A DNA stretch of 64,000 nucleotides, taken from assembly GCF_017833035.1 (NCBI RefSeq), contig NZ_JAFIBM010000001.1:3121762-3185761 (forward strand). The letters run 5' to 3'. The notes under the pieces are model-generated. The model saw nothing but the letters and a program-made list of their open reading frames with translations. It was not told where the DNA came from and ran no database searches. The position numbers were made by a program, and so were the translations under genes. This document shows, piece by piece, positions 27,036-35,574 of the stretch (position 1 is the stretch's first letter; the number at the start of each line of letters is the position of its first letter). Source of the stretch: Frigoribacterium sp. PvP032 (GTDB lineage Bacteria; Actinomycetota; Actinomycetes; Actinomycetales; Microbacteriaceae).

Positions 27036-27946
27036 CGGCGCCTCCCCCACAGGGATGCTGCGAGCGCACCCGCAGAGGCGACGATGCTCAGCGCGAGCGG
27101 GACTCCCGCTGCGGCCGCGAACTCCGGCGCCGAGCGCATCGCGCCCGCCGAGGCCAGCGCAACGCCCCAGACCGTGACGAACACTGTCCCGGCGCATGAG
27201 GCGAGAGGGAGAACGCTCGACATCAGCACGCGCGAGCCTCGAGAACCGAGCCGGTACTCGAGGGCTGTGACAGGCCTGCGGAAGCCCGCGATGAGCAGCC
27301 CGGAGGCGCCTGCACCGAAGATCGTGAGCCCCCACCCGCAGAGGATCACGATCGGTGAGACGTAGTCGATGTTGGTGCGCTGATCTGTTCCCCCGCCCAC
27401 CGGTTCCGCTGCCCCCGCCCTCATGCCGGGCAGAGCCTGGGCGTCGCCCTCGACGTCGACGATGACAGGCCCGTCGACGACGAGGTCCCTGTCCTGCAGC
27501 AAGACATCCCGGGCGAGGCCGCTGTCAGCACGGACACCGAGTCGGCCGATCACCATGAACGCCTGCCCCTCGTAGTCGACCCACTGCCGCCCCTCGTCCG
27601 AACGCGTCTCCACCTGGTGGCCGACGAGCGCCACGCGCTCGTCTGTGGCGCGCATCTGCCGTCCTTCGTGGATCGGCAACGACTCAGGTCGGCCCAGCGT
27701 GCGGACCACCCGGAGGTGGCCGCTGCCGTCGAGGTCCTGGAACAGACGGCCGGTGAGAGGTGTCCCGTCGAACCCTGCTCGATCAAGAACATCGGCCGAG
27801 TCGAGCCTCTCCGCAGTGGCGCTGTAGAGGTTTCCTCCCTCCAACGAAACGGCAGTGCGGATGGTGGTGTAGACGCTGATTCCTGAGCCGAGGGCGCTGA
27901 ACAGTGCCAGGAGCGCCATGCTCAGTACGAGCTTTCGACGGTTCAT
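27032..27946 (-). CDS. FtsX/MacB-like permease of the bacteriocin operon, small
   Basis: A 304-aa membrane protein with an N-terminal helix (LVLSMALLALFSALGSGISV), an extracytoplasmic domain of about 170 residues and about three C-terminal helices beginning near SPIVILCGWGLTIFGAG. It is likely the heteromeric partner of the following 427-aa permease, with the two together replacing a single long permease. It starts 63 bases after the bacteriocin stop on the same strand. No primary-sequence match can be claimed. Confidence 0.7.
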   Translation of the reverse strand: MNRRKLVLSMALLALFSALGSGISVYTTIRTAVSLEGGNLYSATAERLDSADVLDRAGFDGTPLTGRLFQDLDGSGHLRVVRTLGRPESLPIHEGRQMRATDERVALVGHQVETRSDEGRQWVDYEGQAFMVIGRLGVRADSGLARDVLLQDRDLVVDGPVIVDVEGDAQALPGMRAGAAEPVGGGTDQRTNIDYVSPIVILCGWGLTIFGAGASGLLIAGFRRPVTALEYRLGSRGSRVLMSSVLPLASCAGTVFVTVWGVALASAGAMRSAPEFAAAAGVPLALSIVASAGALAASLWGRRR

Positions 27947-28008
27947 GACGTCTCCGAGCGGCTAGAAGTGAACGGGCGGGAGGGCAGATGCCATTCCGCC
28001 CTACGGTC

Positions 28009-28422
28009 CTACCGGCCGTAGTAGGACTTCGCTGAGCCCTTGCCGTGGGTGCGGTTCGCCACGAACCACGGAGACGTGGCCTGCGTGCCGCTCGTGCCCC
28101 ATTGACGACCCGAACTGGTGAGCACCGTGCTGCCGCTCTCCATCCGAGCAGTCGTGTAGTGGCGCACGCCAACCCACGTCGTCCACCCTTTTGCGCGCTT
28201 GATCGTGGTCCCGTTGACGACCCTCTCCTCAGCTGCACCCCGGTGATTCACTGCCGCTGGCGCAGCCGACTTGCGGGCAGCCTCGGGACTGGACGAGGTC
28301 GAGAACGAACCCGTGTTCTCGTCCCAACCGCCCAACTCAGCCGCACTGGAAACACCAGCCGGAAGAGCAACGGCACTGATAGCGATTGCAGCAACGGCGA
28401 TCGACATCCTCATTTTCTTCAT
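28009..28422 (-). CDS. Lactococcin-972-like bacteriocin precursor
   Basis: A 137-aa secreted peptide. The Sec signal peptide runs from MKKMRMSIAVAAIAISAVAL to a likely cut after VSSAA near residue 29. About 45 linker residues follow, then a 60-residue C-terminal region with aromatic and Ser/Thr-rich strands (WTTWVGVRHYTTARMESGST, then PWFVANRTHGKG and SYYG at the end). This resembles the Tyr/His/Ser-rich beta-sandwich of lactococcin 972. Followed co-directionally by two permeases and an ABC ATPase, as in lactococcin-972 loci. The precursor is longer than lactococcin 972 and has no cysteine. ATG at 28422 has GAGGA upstream. Antibacterial activity is inferred. Confidence 0.7.
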   Translation of the reverse strand: MKKMRMSIAVAAIAISAVALPAGVSSAAELGGWDENTGSFSTSSSPEAARKSAAPAAVNHRGAAEERVVNGTTIKRAKGWTTWVGVRHYTTARMESGSTVLTSSGRQWGTSGTQATSPWFVANRTHGKGSAKSYYGR

Positions 28423-28582
28423 TGCGATCCTCGATCTTGATTGTCGGAAGGAGCAAAGGTGACTCGTCGCATCTGACATGAGGTCGTGCGGCAATCGAGA
28501 CCGAACGACCCGTCGTAGCCAGGCGAGAAGCCCGCTCTCGCGCACCACTCTCTCAGCATTGACATATCTCACACAAGCCCCT

Positions 28583-28684
28583 CGCGGCATCCAGGTCGGT
28601 CGCTTCGACGACGACGGCCTGCTCGTCGAGCGCTGGGGCGCCACCGACGAGGCCGGCCTGATGCAGCAGCTCGGCCTGGCCTGA
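28583..28684 (+). pseudogene. 3' fragment of a SnoaL-like gene
   Basis: The last 33 codons of the SnoaL gene at 24233-24643, in frame to the same TGA, without promoter or 5' part. Upstream sequence is unrelated. An ORF starting at 28478 runs into it, but its first half has no protein-like features, so it is taken as a duplication remnant. Confidence 0.85.
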
Positions 28685-28732
28685 GCCGCTCCCTCACCCG
28701 CAGCACCGCACCACCGATCGGAAGGACGCACC

Positions 28733-28966
28733 ATGAGCGACACCCAGACCCCCGCAGCCTCGGGCGACGAGCCCTACGACGACGAGACCCAGTTCGAGGA
28801 GAGCCAGCAGATCGTCACGAACGACGCGGTCGCCGGCGAGACCGTGCTGCCGGGCCTCGGCGACGGCAACGAGGGCCCCACCGGCGGGTCGCCGCGTGAA
28901 GCCGAGCCGTCCCTGGCCGAGAACGACCTCGACGACGAAGACGTCGACCTCGACGAGACCGAGTAG
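28733..28966 (+). CDS. Small acidic protein of unknown function, copy 2
   Basis: A 77-aa paralogue of the protein at 24700-24933 with the same ribosome binding site (GGAAGGA) and length, intact and ending in TAG. Most differences between the two genes are silent or conservative, suggesting both are, or recently were, under selection. It is followed by the strong hairpin at 29016-29075. No function can be assigned. Confidence 0.7.
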   Translation: MSDTQTPAASGDEPYDDETQFEESQQIVTNDAVAGETVLPGLGDGNEGPTGGSPREAEPSLAENDLDDEDVDLDETE

Positions 28967-29015
28967 CGCGCCACCTCGTCGAGGCGCCCGCTACCCGGCC
29001 TGAGGCATTGCCTGG

Positions 29016-29075
29016 CCGACGCGAAAGCGACGAACTTCCGTAGAACATCGCGGAGGTTCGTCGCTTTCGCGTCGG
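29016..29075. terminator. 25-bp stem hairpin with a 10-base loop
   Basis: 29016-29040 pairs with 29051-29075 with a single G-U/mismatch position. The arms contain CGACGCGAAAGCGACGAA. It lies 49 bases after the stop of the acidic protein gene, before the surface protein gene. Strong enough to end transcription in either direction. Confidence 0.75.
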
Positions 29076-29206
29076 TACGGGCGGCCACGGCCGCTGCTGA
29101 GGATGCCGGGGTCTCCTTCCTCCCCTGGAGAGGTCTCGGACCAGGTCGTCCACAGATCGAGGAGGTGGGCGAGACTCCCCGGCCCGCGCCCCGTCATCGT
29201 CGTCGC

Positions 29207-31135
29207 ATGACACCTCAGACCACCTCGACCAGACCCTCGCGGCAGCTGCTCCTGCCCCTCCTGCTCCTCCTCGTGGCGGTGCTCGTGGCACCGCTCGCCT
29301 TCGCCTCCCCGGCCAGCGCCGTGGCGTCGACCGGGCTCGGCACCGGCTACATCTGGCGAGGTGACGGCGTCTCGTACCTCGGCACGTACCTCCTCGCCGA
29401 CGGGCGCAAGGCCTTCTGCCTCGAGGCAGGCAAGACGTCGCCGGTCGGCAACGAGTACGACACGGCCACGGGCGCGGACGTGTTCCCGATCTCGAGCGAG
29501 GACCACGCGCGTCTCGCCTACATCGCCCGCACCTGGGCGGGCACCGATGACCAGGACACCGCGGCCGCGGGCCAGCTGGCCGTGTGGAGCATCACGGGCC
29601 TGGCCGGCCAGACCGCCCGCTACTACGCGGGCCGCGCCAACGAGCGCTGGCCGATCGTCCTCGAGAAGATGCAGCAGATGCTCGACGAGTCCACCCGTGA
29701 GGCCTCCACCTCCGTCTCGGCCTCGCTGGCCGTCGACCTGCAGCCCGACGGCACCGGCACGCTCCGCACGGACGTCGTCGTCGACCGTGTCACCGGCGGC
29801 CCGACCGTCCTCGAGCCGACGTTCGCGGGGGCCGTCTCGTTGACCGGCGCCGTCTTCACCGACGGCACCGCCGCCTCCTCGGCACGGAACGGCGAGACGA
29901 TGTCGTTCCGGGCGACGGGCGACCTCCCCGAGATGACCGTGGGAGTGGAGTCACGGTTCGACGATCTCCCCTACGGCCGCGTGATGACCGTCGGCAGCAG
30001 CGCCGCGGGTTCGCAGATGATCCTGTTCTCCGGCGGCGCGAGCGTCACGGCGACCGGCACCGCGAGCGCCAGCGCGTTGTCGCCTCTGCCCTTCCGTCCC
30101 CGTGTCTCCACCGTGACCAGCGACACCGTCGCGGAGCAGGGTGCGGTGCTCACCGATCAGCTCACGCTCGCCGTCGAGCCAGGTGACGGCCTCCTGTCGG
30201 AGTGGGGCCGCATCGTGGTCGACGGAGGCTGGGCGCCCATCCCGGTGACCGTCCGCAGCCGCCTCCTCGGCCCGTTCTCCGAGCGTCCGGTCGAGGCCGC
30301 TGACTGGCCCGCCGACGCCCCTGTGGTCTGCGACGTCGAGGTGCGCGTGGTGGAGGGGCCGGGCACCTACACGACGCCGGGCTGCGAGCTGCCCGGCGGC
30401 GGCTGGTACACGTGGGTCGAGTCGATCGACCCCGCCGACACGTCCGTCGAGGACGGCCGCGATCGGCTGCGCGGCTGGAAGTCGCCCTTCGGCACGGCCA
30501 CCGAGACGACCGTCCTGCCCTGGTCCCCGCGCATCGACACCGCGATCGTCGGTGCCTCGGTCGTCGAGCCGGGCGCCTGCGTCAGCGACGCCCTCCTGGT
30601 CTCCGGGTGGAACACCGAGGTCGAGGAGGTGGTGGTCGACACGCTGCTGATCGGCCCGTTCGCCGAGCTGCCCGCCGAGGGCACGGAACTCGGCGACGTC
30701 GACGGCCTCGAGCGTGACGGTCTCGTCGCGGGACGCGTCTCCACCACCGTGAACGGTGACGGGCTGGTCGAGACGGCCTGCCTGCCAGTGGCGGAGGTGG
30801 GCGACTATGCCTTCGTCTACACCTCGGAAGGCACGCCCGCAGGCACCGAGGGGCACCAGGTCGTCCCTGCGTTCGCCGACACCCGGGTGCACGACACCGA
30901 GTCGTTCCGGGTCGAGGCGCCCGTCGACACGCCCGTCGAGACCGAGGCGCCAGCAGTGCCGGTCGCGCTGGCGTTCACCGGCACGGACCTCGGCGGCCTG
31001 GCCCTCGGGATCTCGCTCGCCGGCGGGTTGCTCATCGCAGGCGGGATCGCCGGGCACGTCGTCCGACGTCGACGCCACGCAGCCTCCGGGCGGTCTGCAG
31101 AGCTCGGCCCTGACGTGGCGGTCGACCTGCCGTGA
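29207..31135 (+). CDS. Cell-wall-anchored surface protein with thioester-type domain and LAFTG sorting signal
   Basis: A 642-aa protein. The signal peptide (RQLLLPLLLLLVAVLVAPL) ends near ASPASAVA. The N-terminal domain has a Cys in AFCLEAGK (about residue 71) and a Gln in AAGQLAVWSI (about residue 123), the spacing and context of Cys-Gln thioester domains (TQxA/TIE) that bind host or surface amines covalently. The middle holds two or three beta-rich repeats sharing a WSPR/FRPR lead, a VVE-type strand and LLIGPFAELP/RLLGPFSERP. The C-terminus has LAFTG (about residue 588), a hydrophobic helix and RRRRH, a class E sortase signal. ATG at 29207 places the signal peptide correctly. No sortase gene is in the window. 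Confidence 0.75.
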   Translation: MTPQTTSTRPSRQLLLPLLLLLVAVLVAPLAFASPASAVASTGLGTGYIWRGDGVSYLGTYLLADGRKAFCLEAGKTSPVGNEYDTATGADVFPISSEDHARLAYIARTWAGTDDQDTAAAGQLAVWSITGLAGQTARYYAGRANERWPIVLEKMQQMLDESTREASTSVSASLAVDLQPDGTGTLRTDVVVDRVTGGPTVLEPTFAGAVSLTGAVFTDGTAASSARNGETMSFRATGDLPEMTVGVESRFDDLPYGRVMTVGSSAAGSQMILFSGGASVTATGTASASALSPLPFRPRVSTVTSDTVAEQGAVLTDQLTLAVEPGDGLLSEWGRIVVDGGWAPIPVTVRSRLLGPFSERPVEAADWPADAPVVCDVEVRVVEGPGTYTTPGCELPGGGWYTWVESIDPADTSVEDGRDRLRGWKSPFGTATETTVLPWSPRIDTAIVGASVVEPGACVSDALLVSGWNTEVEEVVVDTLLIGPFAELPAEGTELGDVDGLERDGLVAGRVSTTVNGDGLVETACLPVAEVGDYAFVYTSEGTPAGTEGHQVVPAFADTRVHDTESFRVEAPVDTPVETEAPAVPVALAFTGTDLGGLALGISLAGGLLIAGGIAGHVVRRRRHAASGRSAELGPDVAVDLP

Positions 31136-31167
31136 CGACGCCGGGGCAGGGCAGCGGCACGTCACGG

Positions 31168-34100
31168 TCACGGAGCCGGCACCTGAACGGGCTGGACGAC
31201 GCCGTCGCCCACGTTGACCTGGGCGGTGCCGACCCTGGGGCGCACGGACAACGAGCTGCGCGGCACGACGACTCCGATCAGGTCGCCCTCGGCGGGCACC
31301 TGCGGGCTGAGCAGGGCCCCGCAGCGGCCCCGACGCAGGTCGACGTGCCAGCCGGTGAAGCCGAGGGCGAGCTCGGCCGCGGAGCCGCCGGCGACCAGGC
31401 CCTGTCCCCGCTCCGCACACGACGACACGAAGGTCGCCAGCCAGTTCGCGGCGGGACAGTCCCGGAGCTTCTCCGCGTCGTCGACGACCAGCACCCGGCG
31501 GCGCCCTCCGGCGTCGAACCACGGGGCGAGGTCGTCCTCGTGCACTGTCGCCGTCGTGACGAGCGCGAGGACTCCGGGGACGGCGGCGAGGTGCCTGAGC
31601 GGCGACGCACGCGGAGCGACGACGACCAGCTCGACGCCCTGGGCGAGGAGGGACCGGGCGATCGTCGTGAGGACGGTGCTGCGCCCGCTGCGGCCCGGTC
31701 CCGCCACGAGGAACGTCCCCGCCCCTGCTGCCAGGTCGGGGCCGACGACGCCCATGTCGTCGCCCCCGAGCCCCACCATCGCGAGCATGGCGTCGGGCCC
31801 GAGCTCCGGCGAGCGCCGCCCCCAGGCCTCGTCGAAGCCCACGGGGCCGTCGAGTCGCTCGAGCCGGAACGGCCGCCGGTCCCGTGCCACGTCCCGGTCC
31901 CGTTCGGTCGCGGCGGCCCCGCGGATCCGCAGCGAATCGCCCTGGGCGCTGGCGGCCGCGTCGACGGCGAGCAGCGCGACCTGGGTCTCGACGGCCGTGT
32001 CGGCGGTGAAGCCTCGTCCGTCGCCGACGCGATCGGGCAGGGCACGGGGCGAGAGGCCCGCGAGTCCGTAGTCGGACCGGTCGGAGAGACGGAGGACCAG
32101 CTTGTCCTGGACCAGCGTGCCCAGTCGGCCGGTGATGAGCTGTCGGTCCCCTGTCACGACGACGTGCACCCCGGCACCCGCTCCCTCCCGCAGCAGGAAG
32201 GTCACCTGCTCGACGGGCTCACCGTGGTCCAGCTCCCCGAACGACGCGGTGAAGCCCTCCCACCGGTCGATCATGACGACGAGGTGCGGCAGACGTGCGG
32301 CGTGGGGAGCGGCGCGACGTTGCTCCACGACGTCGCCGTGCCCCTGCCGGGCGAGGACGTCCTGCCGACGGAGGGTCTCCTGCACCAGCCGCGACAGCAG
32401 GCGCCTGGCACGGTCCACCTCGGTGCGCTGGACGACGGCGCCCGTGTGGGGCAGGGCCGTGAGCGGCAGCAGGGCACCGCTGCCGCAGTCGATGCCGTAC
32501 AGGTGCACGTCGGAGCACGAGGTGAGGTCGGCGATCGAGGCGGCCAGGGCCCTGAGCGCCTGCGAGCGCCCCGACCGGGGCGAGCCGACGACGAAGAGGT
32601 GGCCGGTCGAGTCGAGGTCGAGGACCGCCGGCCGTCGGAGCTGACGGGCGGGGTGGTCCTCGAGCCCGAAGGGCAGCGGCGAGACTGCGGCCGAGTGTCC
32701 GCTCGACGGCGGCGTGCTGAGCTCGTCCAGCAGGACGATCGCGGGCAGCGCGTCGAGCCACGGGCGGTGCGGGAGCGGGCCGCCACGCAGCACGTGCGCC
32801 GCAGAGGCTGCCGCGACGAGCTGCACGAGGTCCGTGACCTCATGGGAGTCGGCGCGCGCCTCCTCGGGGGGCTGCTGCGGAGCCGACCCGGTCGTCGCCC
32901 ACGACGGGCGACAGCTCCAGATCGGTCCGTCCGCCGCGACGGCGGCACCTGGGGCTCGACCGCCGACGCGCCCGGCCTGGAACGGCAGCAGGGCCCCCGC
33001 GCCCAGGCGCACGAAGGCTCGTCCCGGGGTCGACGCCGAGATGCCGGACGCGTCAGGCGCGTCGATGACGTCGGTGCTCTCGGCGGGGTCGGTCACCCGC
33101 AGCGCCACCCTCAGGGCCGTGTTGGCACGGATGTCCGCCGAGACCACGCCCGTCGGCCGTTGGGTGGCCAGGACGAGGTGGATGCCGAGCGACCGGCCGC
33201 GCTGGGCGACGTCGACGAGGCCCGTCACGAAGTCGGGGAGCTCGCGCACCATCGAGGCGAACTCGTCGATGACGATGAGCAGCCGGGGCAGGGCGGCGGC
33301 GACCTCACCGCGGGCCACCAGCTCCGCGTGGTCCTCCACGTCCTTGGCGCCCGCCTCCGAGAGCACGACCTCGCGGCGGTGCAGCTCCGCCCGCAGCGAG
33401 GTCAGTGCCCGCTCGACGAGGTGCCCGTCGAGGTCGGTCACCATGCCGACGGTGTGCGGGAGGGACGCGAAGTCGCGGAAGGCCGCCCCGCCCTTGTAGT
33501 CGATCAGCACGAAGGCCATCGCGTCGGGCGCGTTCGTCGCGGCGAGCGACGCGACGAGGCTCTGCAGCAGCTCGGACTTGCCCGATCCCGTGGTGCCCGC
33601 GACCAGGGCGTGCGGCCCGTCCGCGCGCAGGTCGACGCCGAAGGGCCCGTCGATGCTCTCGCCGAGCAGCACGCGGGTGCTGGGGCCGAGGCGACGCCAG
33701 CGCGCCAGGACGGACGGCCCGTCGGGCTCGTCCAGGTCGAGGACGTCGAGGAGGCGAGAGGTCGTGGGCAGACCGCCGGCCGCGCCTCCGTGCTCCACCT
33801 CGACGATCGGTGCGACGGCCCGTGCCGCCGCGTCGTGCCACCCCGCGGGCAGCTCGTCGGCGAGGACTTCCTGCACGCTGGCCGTGCGCTGCGCCGCGAC
33901 CCGGTGGCGGTGCGCGCCGGCCGACACGACCGCCACGCACTCCTCGGGCAGGGACCGCTCGTCGACGTCGAGGCAGATCGACCACACGCGCACCGAGGGC
34001 CCGTCCGCGAGGACGGACACGAGCCCGGGCAGGGCACGCAGCCGTCGCGCGCCGTCGACGACGACGACGACGTCCGGCACGTCGGGTGCCGGGCCCCGCG

Positions 34101-35574
34101 AGTCCCGAGCCGCGCGCCGACGCGTCTCGATGAGGGTCGTCAGCTCGGCGAGGCGCCGCGCGACGCCCTCGGCGTCGTGCCCGACACGGGTCGAGCACGA
34201 CGCCGACCCGGCCGGACGCGCGTGAGGGAGCCACCGGAGCCACGACCAGTGGTCTGCACCCGACGCCGACGTGAGCAGCACCACCTCGACGTCCCGGGGG
34301 CTCTGCAGCACGCCGATCTGGGCGACCAGCCAGGCTGCGAGCGGCCGTGCGTGGTCGTCCGGCCCCGCGATGCCCACGACGCCGCACCCGGGGAGGTCGA
34401 GGGTCACGGGGACGGCGTGCGCCTCACGAGCGACGGTCCGCAGGTGCTCCAGCTCACGCGGGTCCTCGATGGTGACGCCTGAGGGGTGGTCAGCCGTCCC
34501 GACGCGGAGGGTCAGGTGGTCGGGGTCCGACCGCCGCCGCTCCCACAGCCGGGCACGACGCCGGAGGGCGGCGTCGAGCAGCGTGGCGGCATCGGGGCAG
34601 CTGGCCCGCAGCTCGTGCTCGAGACGGTGCACGGCCTCGTCGGCGGCGGCCACGACGGAGGCCTTGGCGACCTCGTGCTCCGCGAGCCGACGACGGTGGG
34701 TGACTCGTCCGTTCTTGCGGTCCGACACGTAGTTGGCGATCAGCACGACAGGCGACATCAGCCCGAACGCGAGATACGTGAGATGGCCGAACACGCCGAC
34801 CATGACGCCCGCCATCGCCAGGGGGGCGAGCGCAGCCACGATCGGCAGCGGGCGACGACTCGGCGCCTGGGGCTCGGCCGGGAGACGGAACGCCCTCGCC
34901 GGCGACTCCGGCAGGAGTCGCGGCGGCCGTGCGAACTCGAGGTGCACGCCGTCCGGCGAGAGATGGAGCGCGGCGCCGGGGAGGCGTCCGGTGACCACGG
35001 CGAGGAGCACCTCCCCGACGCGGACGACGGAGGACTCGTCGAGGACCACCGGCTCGACGAGCGGGCGGCGGTCGACGGCGACGACGGGGCGCCCGCCGGG
35101 TCGGTCGCGGTCGGACGCGGTGGCCGGCTCAATGGTGAAGGTGCCTGCCCCGTCGAGGCGCAGGACCGCCGCGAACGGGGGCACGTCGGCCAGGCGGATC
35201 GTGGCCCGAGGCGAGGAACCGATGACGGACGCACCCGCGTCGACGACGAAGAGGGTCCCCGCACCCCGACCTCCGACGATGCGGACGCTGGCGGTGTCGT
35301 CGGGCAGCGGCGATGCCGAAGGAGGTGCGCCCACGGTCAGCAGGCTCCCCTCCTGCACCTGCCCCTCCGCCACCCGTGCGGAGGGGGGCACCAGGCGGCC
35401 GTCGACGGTCACCCGCGGCAGCTCCGCCCCCGACCGGGTCAGGTTCGGAGCTGGGCGCAGACGCGGGAGCGCCGACTCGACAAGCTCACGGACGGTCGTC
35501 TCAGGGCCGACCTCCCAGGCAACGTCGGAGCTCCGGCCGGTCATCGCGTCGTGGATGGTCGCCGTGAGCCTCAC
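31168..35574 (-). CDS. Type VII secretion FtsK/SpoIIIE ATPase, EssC/EccC type
   Basis: A 1468-aa motor ATPase. The N-terminus has two FHA-like regions (about 1-190), as in EssC of Firmicutes. Two membrane helices follow near IVAALAPLAMAGVMVGVFG. Three tandem ATPase domains have P-loops GTTGSGKSE (about residue 660), GSPRSGRS (about 995) and GPGRSGRS (about 1293); the first has DYKGGAAF and a Walker B LIVIDEFASM. The later two P-loops lack the usual lysine (GRS instead of GKS), so only domain 1 looks catalytic. The GTG overlaps the preceding stop (GTGA). It should recruit and push WXG100-type substrates across the membrane. Confidence 0.92.
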   Translation of the reverse strand: MRLTATIHDAMTGRSSDVAWEVGPETTVRELVESALPRLRPAPNLTRSGAELPRVTVDGRLVPPSARVAEGQVQEGSLLTVGAPPSASPLPDDTASVRIVGGRGAGTLFVVDAGASVIGSSPRATIRLADVPPFAAVLRLDGAGTFTIEPATASDRDRPGGRPVVAVDRRPLVEPVVLDESSVVRVGEVLLAVVTGRLPGAALHLSPDGVHLEFARPPRLLPESPARAFRLPAEPQAPSRRPLPIVAALAPLAMAGVMVGVFGHLTYLAFGLMSPVVLIANYVSDRKNGRVTHRRRLAEHEVAKASVVAAADEAVHRLEHELRASCPDAATLLDAALRRRARLWERRRSDPDHLTLRVGTADHPSGVTIEDPRELEHLRTVAREAHAVPVTLDLPGCGVVGIAGPDDHARPLAAWLVAQIGVLQSPRDVEVVLLTSASGADHWSWLRWLPHARPAGSASCSTRVGHDAEGVARRLAELTTLIETRRRAARDSRGPAPDVPDVVVVVDGARRLRALPGLVSVLADGPSVRVWSICLDVDERSLPEECVAVVSAGAHRHRVAAQRTASVQEVLADELPAGWHDAAARAVAPIVEVEHGGAAGGLPTTSRLLDVLDLDEPDGPSVLARWRRLGPSTRVLLGESIDGPFGVDLRADGPHALVAGTTGSGKSELLQSLVASLAATNAPDAMAFVLIDYKGGAAFRDFASLPHTVGMVTDLDGHLVERALTSLRAELHRREVVLSEAGAKDVEDHAELVARGEVAAALPRLLIVIDEFASMVRELPDFVTGLVDVAQRGRSLGIHLVLATQRPTGVVSADIRANTALRVALRVTDPAESTDVIDAPDASGISASTPGRAFVRLGAGALLPFQAGRVGGRAPGAAVAADGPIWSCRPSWATTGSAPQQPPEEARADSHEVTDLVQLVAAASAAHVLRGGPLPHRPWLDALPAIVLLDELSTPPSSGHSAAVSPLPFGLEDHPARQLRRPAVLDLDSTGHLFVVGSPRSGRSQALRALAASIADLTSCSDVHLYGIDCGSGALLPLTALPHTGAVVQRTEVDRARRLLSRLVQETLRRQDVLARQGHGDVVEQRRAAPHAARLPHLVVMIDRWEGFTASFGELDHGEPVEQVTFLLREGAGAGVHVVVTGDRQLITGRLGTLVQDKLVLRLSDRSDYGLAGLSPRALPDRVGDGRGFTADTAVETQVALLAVDAAASAQGDSLRIRGAAATERDRDVARDRRPFRLERLDGPVGFDEAWGRRSPELGPDAMLAMVGLGGDDMGVVGPDLAAGAGTFLVAGPGRSGRSTVLTTIARSLLAQGVELVVVAPRASPLRHLAAVPGVLALVTTATVHEDDLAPWFDAGGRRRVLVVDDAEKLRDCPAANWLATFVSSCAERGQGLVAGGSAAELALGFTGWHVDLRRGRCGALLSPQVPAEGDLIGVVVPRSSLSVRPRVGTAQVNVGDGVVQPVQVPAP

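Larger units (their letters stand above)
28583..28978 (+). repeat. Direct duplication, right copy
   Basis: The second copy of the segment at 24542-24945, in the same orientation. It marks the right end of the bacteriocin island. Divergence between the copies argues against a very recent simple tandem duplication and for acquisition from a related strain. Confidence 0.92.

Noticed and set aside
28478-28582. 5' part of a 68-codon ORF that ends in the SnoaL remnant
   Set aside because: It joins unrelated sequence to the duplicated 3' fragment, has no ribosome binding site and no conserved start, so it is a chimeric frame at the duplication border.
24542-28978. Composite transposon or prophage between the direct copies
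   Set aside because: No transposase, integrase, terminal inverted repeats or tRNA attachment site are present; the copies contain host-type genes.
31132-34482. 1116-codon open frame on the plus strand
   Set aside because: Antisense shadow of the EssC/EccC ATPase gene; low-complexity composition and no ribosome binding site.
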